This document shows positions 26,110 through 35,424 of a stretch of DNA of 64,000 nt, piece by piece. The translations under genes and the position numbers were made by a program. The notes beneath the pieces were generated by a model. It did no database searches. It saw only the letters and a list, made by a program, of their open reading frames with translations, and was not told the origin of the DNA. Each line of letters begins with the position of its first letter. The first letter of the stretch is position 1. The DNA is taken from contig DATCKN010000036.1 in the NCBI GenBank assembly GCA_036562185.1, forward strand, positions 1 through 64,000, written 5' to 3'. This stretch comes from Thermoclostridium sp036562185 (GTDB lineage Bacteria > Bacillota > Clostridia > DSM-8532).

Positions 26110-26202
26110 ATTTAACCTCCGGCGGAGATGATGAACATGGAAATAAACCGCAACTACTAAGGCTGTTATATGTTTGAATATTAATGTTAAACCTTGAGTA
26201 TA

Positions 26203-26231
26203 ATTATACGGAATATTGTATAAAAATACAA
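26203..26231 (-). promoter_or_regulatory. Promoter of argD
   Basis: On the minus strand TTGTAT (26231-26226) and TATAAT (26208-26203) are 17 nt apart. The leader would be about 90 nt. I could not recognise an ARG box with confidence. Confidence 0.65.
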
Positions 26232-26379
26232 GCATTATTTTTATTTTATAAATATATTTTAAATACTTGGATTTGGTATTTTTAAATTATAAATATGAAA
26301 CTGTGAAAGGGCTCAATGAATGTATTCGTTAAACAATTTTGCATAAGTTGGTGCCGGTTGGGTTAACTTTATAACGAAG

Positions 26380-26505
26380 CTCGAAAATGTAACTGATAAG
26401 ATTTGCAGCATAATTTCCATTGCAGGCATTTTAAACTTTCTCGTTGAAAACGGGACTCTGAAATTGCCTGAAGCTTTCCGCGGGTGTATTTACGAGCTTT
26501 TTTTT
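26380..26505 (+). ncRNA. Candidate small RNA between argD and the V-ATPase operon
   Basis: AAGCTCG (26377-26383) pairs with CGAGCTT (26493-26499), which runs into TTTTTT (26500-26505). Nested inside are CAGGCA-T-TTT paired to AAA-T-TGCCTG (26423-26432 with 26461-26470) and CTCGTT-GAA-AACGGG (26440-26454). A possible promoter, TTGGTG (26348-26353) and TATAAC (26370-26375) at 16 nt, would start transcription near 26382. I see no protein frame. It could be a free small RNA ending in its own terminator, or a relic. Ends are estimates. Confidence 0.35.
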
Positions 26506-26556
26506 CAATTGTTCTAATACAACAAATTAATTCACGAAAACCGGGCAAAAGAAATC

Positions 26557-26585
26557 TTGAACTGTAAAAAACGAAGTGATAGAAT
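26557..26585 (+). promoter_or_regulatory. Promoter of the V-type ATPase operon
   Basis: TTGAAC (26557-26562) and TAGAAT (26580-26585) are 17 nt apart with TGA before the -10 (extended -10). The start near 26592 is about 32 nt before the first gene. Confidence 0.65.
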
Positions 26586-26623
26586 TACTTTTTAAAATGT
26601 AACAAATTGTCAGGTGAAATACT

Positions 26624-26935
26624 GTGAAAGAAATTTTTAAAAGGATTATAGAGATCGATAACAGCGCTAAAGAATTATACAGGGAAGCTGCCAAAGAAAA
26701 AGAAAGGCTGCAGAAGGAAATTGTTCTTGAAGTTAAAAACATGGAATCCGAGATTAAGCTGATGGCAAATGAAAAAATAGAGCTGTTGGTATCTCAGAAC
26801 AGAAAAGATATTGAAGAAAAATTGAATGACATCAGCAAAGTTGTGCAGCAAAAGTTATCAGAGATGGAAGGGAAATACACCCGGAATAAAGATACATGGG
26901 AACAGAAGATTTTTTTAAATGTGATAGGAGAATGA
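26624..26935 (+). CDS. atpH: V-type ATPase subunit G/H (peripheral stalk)
   Basis: A 103-residue, almost wholly helical protein (AKEKERLQKEIVLEVKNME and similar heptads) at the head of the V-ATPase operon. By position and composition it is the G-type stator subunit that pairs with subunit E to form the peripheral stalk. The start is GTG 26624 behind CAGGTGA. Sequence identity in this family is low, so the name rests on context. Confidence 0.78.
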   Translation: MKEIFKRIIEIDNSAKELYREAAKEKERLQKEIVLEVKNMESEIKLMANEKIELLVSQNRKDIEEKLNDISKVVQQKLSEMEGKYTRNKDTWEQKIFLNVIGE

Positions 26936-26941
26936 TTCTGA

Positions 26942-27979
26942 TTGGTAACTGGTGACTATAATGCCCTTATGGCAAAGGCTCGGGCCATGTATGGCAAGCT
27001 TTTGAAGAAAGATGACTATGAAGAACTGCTGAAGCAAAAAAGTGTGGGTGATGTTGTTTCGTATTTAAAACACAACACCCATTACCATGATGTCCTTGCT
27101 GATGTCAATGAAGATGATATTCACAGAGCGCAGTTTGAGAGGATTATGAAAAGAAGCCTCATGAATGATTACAGGAAGCTTTTTTGCTTCGCTCATGGAA
27201 ATTTAAGGGATTATTTAAGGGTAATCTATCTGAAGCATGAAACCGAGAGCTTAAAAAGGCTGCTGAGAGTACTGGAAACAAAAGGAACAACAACTGTGGC
27301 TGAGGAGTCATTGGTTTTTCTGAAGAGCTATGACCCCTTGCATATTGCAAAGCTTTCCACGGCACAGAATGTTAAGGAATTGATTTCAGAACTGAAAGGT
27401 ACGCCTTATTACGATGTATTGCGGCCTTTCCTGAATGAAAAAGACGGGCATAACCTTTTTGAGCTTGAGATGTCACTTGATATGTATTATTTGAACCTGG
27501 TTTTTGCGAAGAAAAAAAGACTCCTATCGGGTATTGATGCAGAGGCTGTTGCCCGTTCCCTTGGGAGCGAGATTGATGCATTGAACCTTCTTTGGATATA
27601 CAGGGGAAGAATTATATATAACATTGACAGAAGCATTATATTAAGCTACCTGGTTCCCCACCGGTACAAATTATCCATGGATGTAATTTACAGCCTGGTG
27701 GATGCAAAAGATAAGAAAACTTTCTTACAGATAGTAGCCCAGACTAAATATTCGGCGCTGTTTATGTCTGAAGACAGCCGTTTTTTTGATCTGAAATTCT
27801 CCGAGTACATGTATAAATTCCACAGGAGAATGTTAAGAAAATACGGGTTTTCAATATTAAGTGCCATATCATACCTGTATTTGAAAGAATATGAACTTTC
27901 AAACATTGTATCGATAATTGAGGGGATCAGGTACGGATTGCCTGTAGAAACAATCCGCTCATTTGTTGTAGGTTTGTAA
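26942..27979 (+). CDS. atpC: V-type ATPase subunit C
   Basis: Subunit C/d is the funnel-shaped connector between the central stalk and the membrane ring. The 345-residue helical protein has the AC39-like repeats (DYNALMAKARAMYGKLL near the start, then ALNLLWIYRGR and similar) and the archaeal/bacterial length. It starts at TTG 26942, with AGGAGA 11 nt before. Here C is second in the operon, before I and K, rather than between E and F as in Enterococcus. Confidence 0.85.
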   Translation: MVTGDYNALMAKARAMYGKLLKKDDYEELLKQKSVGDVVSYLKHNTHYHDVLADVNEDDIHRAQFERIMKRSLMNDYRKLFCFAHGNLRDYLRVIYLKHETESLKRLLRVLETKGTTTVAEESLVFLKSYDPLHIAKLSTAQNVKELISELKGTPYYDVLRPFLNEKDGHNLFELEMSLDMYYLNLVFAKKKRLLSGIDAEAVARSLGSEIDALNLLWIYRGRIIYNIDRSIILSYLVPHRYKLSMDVIYSLVDAKDKKTFLQIVAQTKYSALFMSEDSRFFDLKFSEYMYKFHRRMLRKYGFSILSAISYLYLKEYELSNIVSIIEGIRYGLPVETIRSFVVGL

Positions 27980-28082
27980 AATAAAATACATAATATCAGG
28001 CCGGTAATCCTGATCCGGCACCTTAAAAACAGGTGGCGGATGAAAATTAGATATATACGTTATAGTATAAGGAAGTGGCTGT

Positions 28083-30017
28083 ATGTCGATAGAGCGAATG
28101 AAATATGTGAATATTGTTGGCCCAATTCAGGAGTTCGACAGTTTTATAATCAAATATATCCTTAACAAGGATATGCAATTGGAACACTCATTGAATCTGA
28201 CAGGAACGGTTAAAGGTTTAAAGCCGTTTATTGATGATAATAATTACGATCCCTTGATTAAAGTGCTGGATAATCTGAACAGGTTTATGGATGTCAAACC
28301 AACCGAATGCGATAACAATGAACTTCTTGAATTTATAAAGGAATCGGAAGACTTTGAAAAAACGGTGGATTATGTAAAGCATGTTGAAGAGGATTTTAAT
28401 GAGATTGAGAGAAAAATCGAGAAAAACAAAGCTGAGATTTCAGAGAACCAGCAGATTTTAAAGCAGCTTATTCCCATTGAAAATCTTGAGTTTGAATTGG
28501 AGCAGCTTTTTAATCTTGAATATATTAAAATTCGTTTTGGAAAGATGCCGAAAGAGAATTTTAAGAAACTGGATGTGGTCCTTGAAGGCCTCGAAGTTAT
28601 AGTCATGCCGTTTTCAAGCGATGAAATGGATGTATGGATAGCCTACTTCATGCCTGCCGTTGTGGAGGAACGTATTGACAATGTAATGTCATCCCTCCAT
28701 TTCGAAAGGGTCCGCATTCCGGGAATAGTCAAAGGATACCCCCGGGATGCAATACTTAAGATACAACAGGAAATAAAACGGCTTGAAGATGATATCCTCA
28801 AATTGGAAAGTGACTATGCGAAAATTATTGATGATAACAGGGAAAAGTTTCAAAAGATTTACAGCAAGTTTTTTTACCTGCACCAGGCTGACAATATTAA
28901 AAAGTATGCCGCCCATACTAAGGAAACTTTCCTTCTGACGGGCTGGATTACAGAAAAATCATACCGGGTATTGCTGGATGAATTGAAGGGGCAGAAAGAT
29001 ATTGTTATAACGGTGGAAGAACCCGAAGAAGTAAAAGGGTTGAAACCGCCAACAATACTTAAAAATAACAAATTTTTCAAACCGTTTGAATCGATTGTAA
29101 AAATGTACGGAATACCGGCACATAACGAAATCGATCCAACCCCGTTAATTGCATTAACATATATATTCATGTTCGGTGCAATGTTCGGAGACATTGGACA
29201 GGGAGCCATACTGGCTTTGGCGGGAATTTTCCTGTACAAAAGGAGTAAGTCGGCTCTTGGGTGGGTTCTTGGATGCGTAGGTGTTTCGTCGGTTGTTTTT
29301 GGATTCCTTTATGGAAGTATTTTTGGTAATGAGCATCTAATCAAACCCCTGTGGAAGCCGCCCATGGAGAATATCAGCCAGCTTCTGGTTCTGGCTATAG
29401 GTTTTGGCGCAATAATGATTGTAGTGTCAATTATCATTAATATTTTAAACAGTATAAAAGCAAAGGACTATGGGCGCTTGCTCTTTGACAAAAATGGGAT
29501 TGCCGGCCTTATCTTCTACGGCGGAGCATTATGCATTGTGCTTGTTGCCCTGAGTTCAGGCAACATATCACTTTCATTCCCCGTGATTGTCGGTGTTGTG
29601 ATTATACCTCTGATGGCCATGCTGTTTAAGGAGCGCCTTGAAAAAGTACTTTTAAGGCATGATAAGACCGGTGGCAGTTTTGTAGAAAGCTTTTTCGAAG
29701 TGTTTGAGGCGGTTCTTGGTTTTTTGAGCAACACAGTATCCTTTGTAAGGGTTGGTGCGTTTGCTTTAAGCCATGCAGGACTTGCCCTGGCAATATGGAC
29801 TTTATACGATATGGTGGAAGGAACCGGAGGTATTGTGATTCTGATAATCGGGAACATCCTGATTATTGGACTTGAAGGATTAATCGTTGCAATACAGGGA
29901 CTAAGGCTTCAATATTACGAACTGTTCAGCAGATTTTTCTCAGGTGACGGCCGTGAGTTCAAGACCATACGTGTATGCGAAAAGTTAAAACTGTTTAACA
30001 AGCAAATTTCCGGTTAA
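28083..30017 (+). CDS. atpI: V-type ATPase subunit I (membrane stator)
   Basis: Subunit I (homologue of subunit a) forms the ion half-channels. The 644-residue protein has a cytoplasmic N-terminal half with coiled coils (about 90-140 and 215-270) and seven to eight transmembrane helices in the C-terminal half (350-620). The essential arginine facing the rotor is in TVSFVRVGAFALSHAG near residue 555. AAGGAAGTGG precedes ATG 28083. Confidence 0.93.
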   Translation: MSIERMKYVNIVGPIQEFDSFIIKYILNKDMQLEHSLNLTGTVKGLKPFIDDNNYDPLIKVLDNLNRFMDVKPTECDNNELLEFIKESEDFEKTVDYVKHVEEDFNEIERKIEKNKAEISENQQILKQLIPIENLEFELEQLFNLEYIKIRFGKMPKENFKKLDVVLEGLEVIVMPFSSDEMDVWIAYFMPAVVEERIDNVMSSLHFERVRIPGIVKGYPRDAILKIQQEIKRLEDDILKLESDYAKIIDDNREKFQKIYSKFFYLHQADNIKKYAAHTKETFLLTGWITEKSYRVLLDELKGQKDIVITVEEPEEVKGLKPPTILKNNKFFKPFESIVKMYGIPAHNEIDPTPLIALTYIFMFGAMFGDIGQGAILALAGIFLYKRSKSALGWVLGCVGVSSVVFGFLYGSIFGNEHLIKPLWKPPMENISQLLVLAIGFGAIMIVVSIIINILNSIKAKDYGRLLFDKNGIAGLIFYGGALCIVLVALSSGNISLSFPVIVGVVIIPLMAMLFKERLEKVLLRHDKTGGSFVESFFEVFEAVLGFLSNTVSFVRVGAFALSHAGLALAIWTLYDMVEGTGGIVILIIGNILIIGLEGLIVAIQGLRLQYYELFSRFFSGDGREFKTIRVCEKLKLFNKQISG

Positions 30018-30053
30018 TCCGGATTATGTATAAAAGAAGTTTGGAGGGCTAAT

Positions 30054-30473
30054 ATGATTATCGTGTTACTTGTTTCAATTATTCTTGTTCTTGGAATGAT
30101 AGGGCTTGGAATTGCATGCATTAAGAAAGGGCTGAAAGGGAAGAACGCAAGAAGGTTGATGGGAATAAATGTTACAGCACTTTTTGGCCTTTTGATTGTT
30201 GCTACAATTCTTTTAATGCCAGTTACTGCAACTGCTGCACCGGAAGATGCAGCCAACAGCGGTGGAGAAGGGCTTCGTTATTTGGCAGCTGCTCTTTCTA
30301 CCGGCCTGGCATGTATAGGTGCCGGAATTGCGGTAGCATCAACAGGTTCAGCAGCTTTAGGGGCAATCAGTGAAGACTCAGGACTTCTGGGTAAAACTCT
30401 GATATTTGTAGGTCTCGCCGAAGGTATAGCAATTTATGGCCTTATTGTTACAATATTAATTCTGAACAGTTAA
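30054..30473 (+). CDS. atpK: V-type ATPase subunit K (rotor ring)
   Basis: A 139-residue proteolipid with four hydrophobic segments (about 1-24, 38-59, 74-100, 112-136). Only the second hairpin looks like a c-type module: the glycine-rich LACIGAGIAVASTGSAALGA and the ion-binding Glu123 in GLAEGIAIYG. The first pair has no membrane carboxylate, so one ion site per protomer is expected. The Na+-type ligand motif PGTQG of Enterococcus is not seen, so proton use is possible, but ion choice is not settled from sequence. GGAGGG precedes the ATG. Confidence 0.88.
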   Translation: MIIVLLVSIILVLGMIGLGIACIKKGLKGKNARRLMGINVTALFGLLIVATILLMPVTATAAPEDAANSGGEGLRYLAAALSTGLACIGAGIAVASTGSAALGAISEDSGLLGKTLIFVGLAEGIAIYGLIVTILILNS

Positions 30474-30511
30474 TAATGTTTATTTATTTGGAACAGAGAG
30501 GTAGAATCGGC

Positions 30512-30820
30512 GTGAAAATGTATCTTATCAGTGATAATGTAGATACAAAAACCGGTATGAGGCTTGCCGGAATCGAAGGCATTGTTGTTCATAAACGGGA
30601 AGAAGTGCTTAATGCGTTGAATGAAGCCATTAATGATCAGGAAATCGGTATTATACTGTTGACTGAAAAATTAATGGATCTGGTGGCCGATGAGATTATG
30701 AACATTAAACTTAATTATGATTACCCGCTGATTGTTGAAATTCCGGACAGACACGGTTCAAGAAAAGGGGCGGAGCAAATAACCAAATATGTTCGTGAAG
30801 CCATTGGCCTTAAGATTTGA
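30512..30820 (+). CDS. atpF: V-type ATPase subunit F
   Basis: Subunit F is the small central-stalk protein that binds subunit D and modulates ATPase activity. The 102-residue protein has the Rossmann-like start MYLISDNVDTKTGMRLAGIE and the GIILLTEKL strand. GTG 30512 is preferred because AGAGGT lies 9 nt before it and it gives the normal family length; ATG 30476 would add 12 unrelated residues and almost abut atpK. Confidence 0.88.
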   Translation: MKMYLISDNVDTKTGMRLAGIEGIVVHKREEVLNALNEAINDQEIGIILLTEKLMDLVADEIMNIKLNYDYPLIVEIPDRHGSRKGAEQITKYVREAIGLKI

Positions 30821-30829
30821 GGTATGATT

Positions 30830-31435
30830 ATGGAAATGGAAAGGATATATGAAAAATTAAACAGTTTTTCGGAAATTGTGCTGAAAGATGCTTCGAGGAA
30901 AGCCGGCGAAATTTTAAAAGATGCTCAGAATGAAAAGGAAAAAAGACTTGAGGAGCAGGAAATAGACTATCTTAAAGAGGCATACCGGAAAATTCATGAG
31001 GCACTTGCAGAAGTTGAAAAAGAGAATAACAGCTTATATTCTGCCAAATTATTTGAAGCAAAAAAAATCTTGTATAACAAGAGAATGGAAATTACAGACA
31101 GGGTTTTTGAAAACGTTTTAAAGAGACTAGAAGAATACCGCAAAACCAAGGAGTATTCAGATAAGCTGAGACAGTTAATTGAAAAGGGTTTGAACGAGGT
31201 AGGCGGCGGAAAAGTGCGAATAACCGTTGATAATGAAGATTTGAATCTGGCAAAGAAGTTAGCAGGAGAAGCCCGTAAGGATGTCGAGGTTGCCGGAAGC
31301 GATACCAAACTTTTTGGCGGCTGTATTGTTATTAATGAAACTTCGGGCATTTTAGCCGATTATTCATTCAAAAGCCGTATGGAACAGCAGAGGAAAGCCT
31401 TTCTGGAATTTTCAGGCCTTAACGTTGAATTATAA
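30830..31435 (+). CDS. atpE: V-type ATPase subunit E (peripheral stalk)
   Basis: A 201-residue protein with a long N-terminal helix (about 1-105) and a globular C-terminal domain ending DTKLFGGCIVINETSGIL, the typical E-subunit region that docks on subunit B. It pairs with the G/H subunit as stator. ATG 30830 is chosen because GAGGT is 6 nt upstream; ATG 30824 is too close to it. A 142-nt gap with a hairpin separates it from atpA. Confidence 0.88.
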   Translation: MEMERIYEKLNSFSEIVLKDASRKAGEILKDAQNEKEKRLEEQEIDYLKEAYRKIHEALAEVEKENNSLYSAKLFEAKKILYNKRMEITDRVFENVLKRLEEYRKTKEYSDKLRQLIEKGLNEVGGGKVRITVDNEDLNLAKKLAGEARKDVEVAGSDTKLFGGCIVINETSGILADYSFKSRMEQQRKAFLEFSGLNVEL

Positions 31436-31485
31436 CGGGAATGGCGCTAAATTAAGCTGGCAAACGTACGGCCTCGTTTAAACAG

Positions 31486-31514
31486 TGCATGGAATTGCCG
31501 GACAAATTCCTGCA
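31486..31514 (+). repeat. Hairpin between atpE and atpA
   Basis: TGCA-T-GGAATT (31486-31496) pairs with AATTCC-TGCA (31505-31514), 10 bp with one bulged base. No T-run follows, so it is not an obvious terminator. It may mark mRNA processing or attenuation between the stalk genes and the catalytic A-B-D genes, which are needed in higher copy for A and B. Confidence 0.45.
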
Positions 31515-31577
31515 TTGCTTTAATGGGGTCAGGAATGCCTTATATTAAATCCGAAGTATGATTGCAGGTGATATAAA

Positions 31578-33374
31578 GTGGAAAATACAGTTCAAGGCAC
31601 AATTTATGGGATCAACGGTCCGGTAATACGGGTAAGGGGAAATCGTGGCTTTAAAATGCTCGATACTGTTCTGGTCGGAAATGAAAAACTGATAGGTGAA
31701 GTAATAAGTGTCCATGAGAATGAAACCATTATACAGGTTTATGAATATACAACCGGATTAAAGCCGGGCGAGCCTGTGGTGTCTACAGGCAAACCATTAA
31801 GCGTTATGCTCGGGCCTGGTATAATAGGAAACATTTTTGACGGTATACAAAGACCTCTGGAAGAAGCGGAGAAAGTGTCAGGTGAGTTCATCCAGCGGGG
31901 AATGTCGGTTTCGCAGCTTGATTTGTCCAGAAAATGGAACGTTGAGCTTTTGGTAAAGAGCGGGGATTTTGTAGAGCCTGGCACGAAGATAGCAAAAGTA
32001 CAGGAAACAGATGCTGTAATTCATTTTGTTATGGTTCCTCCCGGCGTGCGCGGCCAGGTCGTTTATGCAGCTCCTGACGGTGAATATGCAATTGTTGAAC
32101 CAATTTTGAAAGTCAAAGACAGCAGCGGCAACGAAAAGGACGTAACAATGCTGCAGGAATGGCCGGTCCGGCTTCCCAGGCCTTACAGGAAAAGGATGGA
32201 GCTGAATGAACCGCTGGTAACAGGACAACGGGTTATCGACACATTATTTCCTGTAGCCAAAGGCGGAGCTGCGGCAATACCGGGAGGATTTGGAACCGGT
32301 AAGACAATGACCCAGCACCAGCTTGCGAAATGGTCAAATGCAGATATTATTGTCTACATTGGGTGCGGTGAAAGAGGGAATGAAATAACAGAGGTTCTGG
32401 AGGATTTTCCGAAACTTGTGGATCCACGGACAAACCAGCCTCTGATGAATCGTACCGTTTTAATTGCAAATACGTCCAACATGCCTGTTGCGGCGCGTGA
32501 AGCTTCTATCTATACAGGGATTACACTTGCAGAGTATTACCGGGACATGGGCTATGATGTTGCAGTCATGGCAGACTCCACGTCAAGATGGGCCGAAGCT
32601 TTGAGGGAAATTTCCGGAAGGCTTGAGGAGATGCCGGCTGAAGAAGGGTTTCCCGCATACCTTCCTTCACGTTTGTCGCAGTTTTATGAACGGGCGGGAA
32701 GAGTGGAAAATATTAATGGTTCATTAGGCTCAATTACCATTATAGGTGCGGTGTCACCACAGGGCGGTGATTTTTCAGAGCCTGTTACGCAGAATACAAA
32801 AAGGTTTATCCGTTGCTTCTGGGCATTGGATAAACAGCTTGCATATACAAGGCACTATCCTGCAATAAACTGGGCAAACAGTTATAGTGAATATTATCCG
32901 GACATGAAGAACTGGTACAGGGAAAATGCCGGCGACACTTTTGATAAAAAGCGTGCCGAGCTTTTAAGGCTTCTTCAGGAGGAAAACAAATTGCTTGAAA
33001 TTGTAAAACTAATTGGCAGCGACATTCTTCCGGAAGAGCAAAAGCTGGTTCTTGAAGTATCGAAAGTTATACGCCAGGGTTTTCTGCAGCAAAATGCATA
33101 CCATCAGAATGATACTTATGTGCCGGTTAAAAAACAGTACTATATGATGGATACCATTCTGATACTTTATCATGAAAGCAAAAAGCTTGTGGAGAAGAAT
33201 ATCCCTGTTTCTGTTATAAGAAAAACTGGCATTTTTGATGAAATTATCAGAATGAAGTACACAATTGACAATGTAGAAATGAAAGGTTTCGAGGAACTGG
33301 CCGGAAAAATACACACCATATTGAATGAAATAAATGATGACTATGCAAGCCAGGAAAGGAAGAGCCTGATATGA
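31578..33374 (+). CDS. atpA: V-type ATPase catalytic subunit A
   Basis: Subunit A hydrolyses or makes ATP. The 598-residue protein has an N-terminal barrel (GPVIRVRG), the V/A-specific bulge domain (about 115-190, containing MVPPGVRGQVVYAAPDG), the Walker A motif GGFGTGKTMTQ near 235-245, the catalytic GCGERGNE, and MADSTSRWAEALREISGRL. This places the operon in the V/A class rather than F-type. GTG 31578 follows CAGGTGA. It overlaps atpB by 4 nt. Confidence 0.96.
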   Translation: MENTVQGTIYGINGPVIRVRGNRGFKMLDTVLVGNEKLIGEVISVHENETIIQVYEYTTGLKPGEPVVSTGKPLSVMLGPGIIGNIFDGIQRPLEEAEKVSGEFIQRGMSVSQLDLSRKWNVELLVKSGDFVEPGTKIAKVQETDAVIHFVMVPPGVRGQVVYAAPDGEYAIVEPILKVKDSSGNEKDVTMLQEWPVRLPRPYRKRMELNEPLVTGQRVIDTLFPVAKGGAAAIPGGFGTGKTMTQHQLAKWSNADIIVYIGCGERGNEITEVLEDFPKLVDPRTNQPLMNRTVLIANTSNMPVAAREASIYTGITLAEYYRDMGYDVAVMADSTSRWAEALREISGRLEEMPAEEGFPAYLPSRLSQFYERAGRVENINGSLGSITIIGAVSPQGGDFSEPVTQNTKRFIRCFWALDKQLAYTRHYPAINWANSYSEYYPDMKNWYRENAGDTFDKKRAELLRLLQEENKLLEIVKLIGSDILPEEQKLVLEVSKVIRQGFLQQNAYHQNDTYVPVKKQYYMMDTILILYHESKKLVEKNIPVSVIRKTGIFDEIIRMKYTIDNVEMKGFEELAGKIHTILNEINDDYASQERKSLI

Positions 33375-34777
33375 GTTTGGAATATGTAGGCCTTAAGGAA
33401 ATAAACGGCCCTTTGGTTGTTCTTCAAGGGGTAAAGGATGCTTCTTATGAAGAAATGGTTGAAATAAAGGTTGGTAATGAAAAGAGACTTGGCAGGATCA
33501 TCGAGATAAGCGGAGACATATGCGTAGTTCAGGTCTTTGAAGGAACCAACGGTTTATCACTGACAAACACAGTGACAAAACTTACCGGTGAGCCGCTTAA
33601 AATAGCGCTCTCAAAGGAAATTCTCGGAAGGACGTTGAACGGAATCGGGCAGCCAATAGACGGGTTTGGGGATATTTTTCCCGAAGAGAGAAGGGACGTA
33701 AACGGCAATGCCATTAACCCTGTTTCAAGAAAATACCCGAGAAACTTTATACAGACAGGGATCTCGGCCATTGATGGATTGGCAACGCTAATCAGGGGGC
33801 AAAAGCTTCCGATATTTTCAGCAGACGGTATTCCCCACAATCAACTGGCGGCACAGATTGTAAGACAGGCAAGAATAACCGGAGAGGGCAGTGAGAATTT
33901 TGCGATAGTATTTGCCGCAATGGGTGTTAAGTATGATGTTGCCGAGTATTTCAGGCGCAGTTTTGAAGAAAGCGGTGTAATGAACAGGGTTGTCATGTTT
34001 TTGAACCTGGCAAACGACCCTGTTGTTGAAAGAATTGTTACCCCGCGTGCTGCGCTGACTGCCGCTGAATACCTTGCATTTGAACACGAAATGCATGTTC
34101 TTGTGATATTGACTGATATGACATCATATGCCGAAGCCCTTCGTGAGATATCGTCATCGAAGGGGGAAATCCCGTCAAGAAAGGGTTACCCAGGCTATTT
34201 ATACAGCGACCTTGCTTCCATATACGAGAGAGCGGGAATGCTTAAGAACAGAAAAGGCTCCATAACCCAAATACCCATTTTAACAATGCCGAATGACGAT
34301 ATTACCCACCCTGTGCCCGATCTTACCGGTTTCATTACCGAGGGTCAGATTGTCCTGGACAGGAATTTAAGCCAGAAAGGAATTTACCCGCCTGTTTCCA
34401 TCTTACCGTCGCTGTCAAGGCTGATGAAGGACGGGACAGGAAAAGGCTTTACAAGGGAGGATCATCCCGAGTTGGCAAACCAGCTGTTTTCAGCTTATGC
34501 GAAAGTGCAGGAGGTAAGGGCGCTGGCATCTGTAATTGGCGAAGATGATTTGTCAGATATTGATAAAAAATATATGGAATTTGGGCGCGCATTCGAAAGC
34601 GAGTTTATTTCCCAGGATTTCGAAGATGACAGGGATATTAACCAGACTCTGGATCTCGGGTGGATTCTTTTGGGGCTGCTGCCAAGAGAAGAGCTGGACA
34701 GAGTGTCAGATGAAATTCTTGATAAGTATTATGCTCCGTATAAAAGTGAGAAAGGGGTAGTTAAGTCATGGACATGA
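33371..34777 (+). CDS. atpB: V-type ATPase regulatory subunit B
   Basis: Subunit B is the non-catalytic nucleotide-binding partner of A in the A3B3 head. The 468-residue protein has GLATLIRGQKLPIFSADGIP where catalytic subunits carry a P-loop, TDMTSYAEALREISSSKGEI, and PSRKGYPGYLYSDL. The start overlaps the atpA stop and its end overlaps atpD by 10 nt, so A-B-D are translationally coupled. Confidence 0.96.
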   Translation: MSLEYVGLKEINGPLVVLQGVKDASYEEMVEIKVGNEKRLGRIIEISGDICVVQVFEGTNGLSLTNTVTKLTGEPLKIALSKEILGRTLNGIGQPIDGFGDIFPEERRDVNGNAINPVSRKYPRNFIQTGISAIDGLATLIRGQKLPIFSADGIPHNQLAAQIVRQARITGEGSENFAIVFAAMGVKYDVAEYFRRSFEESGVMNRVVMFLNLANDPVVERIVTPRAALTAAEYLAFEHEMHVLVILTDMTSYAEALREISSSKGEIPSRKGYPGYLYSDLASIYERAGMLKNRKGSITQIPILTMPNDDITHPVPDLTGFITEGQIVLDRNLSQKGIYPPVSILPSLSRLMKDGTGKGFTREDHPELANQLFSAYAKVQEVRALASVIGEDDLSDIDKKYMEFGRAFESEFISQDFEDDRDINQTLDLGWILLGLLPREELDRVSDEILDKYYAPYKSEKGVVKSWT

Positions 34778-35385
34778 CATTTTTCCCGACAAAGGGCAAC
34801 CTAATCAGGGCAAAATCAACACTATCCCTTTCAAAACAAGGTTATGAGCTACTTGATAAGAAGCAGAACATACTTGTTAAAGAAATGATGGATTTGATTG
34901 AAAGGGCAGGCATTATACAGCAAAAAATTCAGGATACCTACAGGGAAGCTTACGAAGCACTGAGGGTAGCTAATATCAGCCTGGGGATATCTGAGGTGGA
35001 ACAACTGGGTTATGCGGTACCCGAAGAAAATTCGGTGAAAATTAAGCTGAAAAGTGTAATGGGAGTTGAAATACCATTGGTGGACATTGCTCCCTATGCT
35101 TTAAAGCCGACATATGGTTTTTCAAGAACAAACACGGCACTGGACATTGCCCGGAAGCGCTTTGAAGAAACGAAACATCTTACGGTGGAATATGCAGAGG
35201 TTGAGAATGCAATTTACAGGCTTGCGGTTAATATAAAACGCACGAAGAAAAGAGCAAACGCCCTGAAAAACATACTTATCCCGCGCTATGAAAAAATCTC
35301 AAAAGGAATACAGGATTCTCTTGAAGAAAAGGACAGGGAAGAATTTACGCGGCTTAAAATGATTAAAAAAATTACTGCTGATTAA
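34768..35385 (+). CDS. atpD: V-type ATPase subunit D (central stalk)
   Basis: Subunit D is the rotor shaft that inserts in the A3B3 head. The 205-residue, mostly helical protein has the N-terminal signature PTKGNLIRAKSTLSLSKQGY and the C-terminal RRVNAL-like segment here as NIKRTKKRANALKNILIPRY. ATG 34768 lies within the end of atpB behind GAAAGGGG. It is the last gene before the terminator. Confidence 0.94.
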   Translation: MDMTFFPTKGNLIRAKSTLSLSKQGYELLDKKQNILVKEMMDLIERAGIIQQKIQDTYREAYEALRVANISLGISEVEQLGYAVPEENSVKIKLKSVMGVEIPLVDIAPYALKPTYGFSRTNTALDIARKRFEETKHLTVEYAEVENAIYRLAVNIKRTKKRANALKNILIPRYEKISKGIQDSLEEKDREEFTRLKMIKKITAD

Positions 35386-35395
35386 AATAATAAGA

Positions 35396-35424
35396 GCAAG
35401 GATAAAACCTTGCCCTTTAATTTT
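35396..35424. terminator. Terminator between the V-ATPase operon and the convergent small gene
   Basis: GCAAGG (35396-35401) pairs with CCTTGC (35408-35413). The plus strand continues CCTTTAATTTT and the minus strand continues TCTTATTATTTT, so it may work in both directions. Confidence 0.65.

Noticed and set aside
26110..26202. ArgR operator (ARG box) in the argD leader
   Set aside because: AT-rich half-sites such as TTAATATTCAAA are only loosely similar to the consensus.
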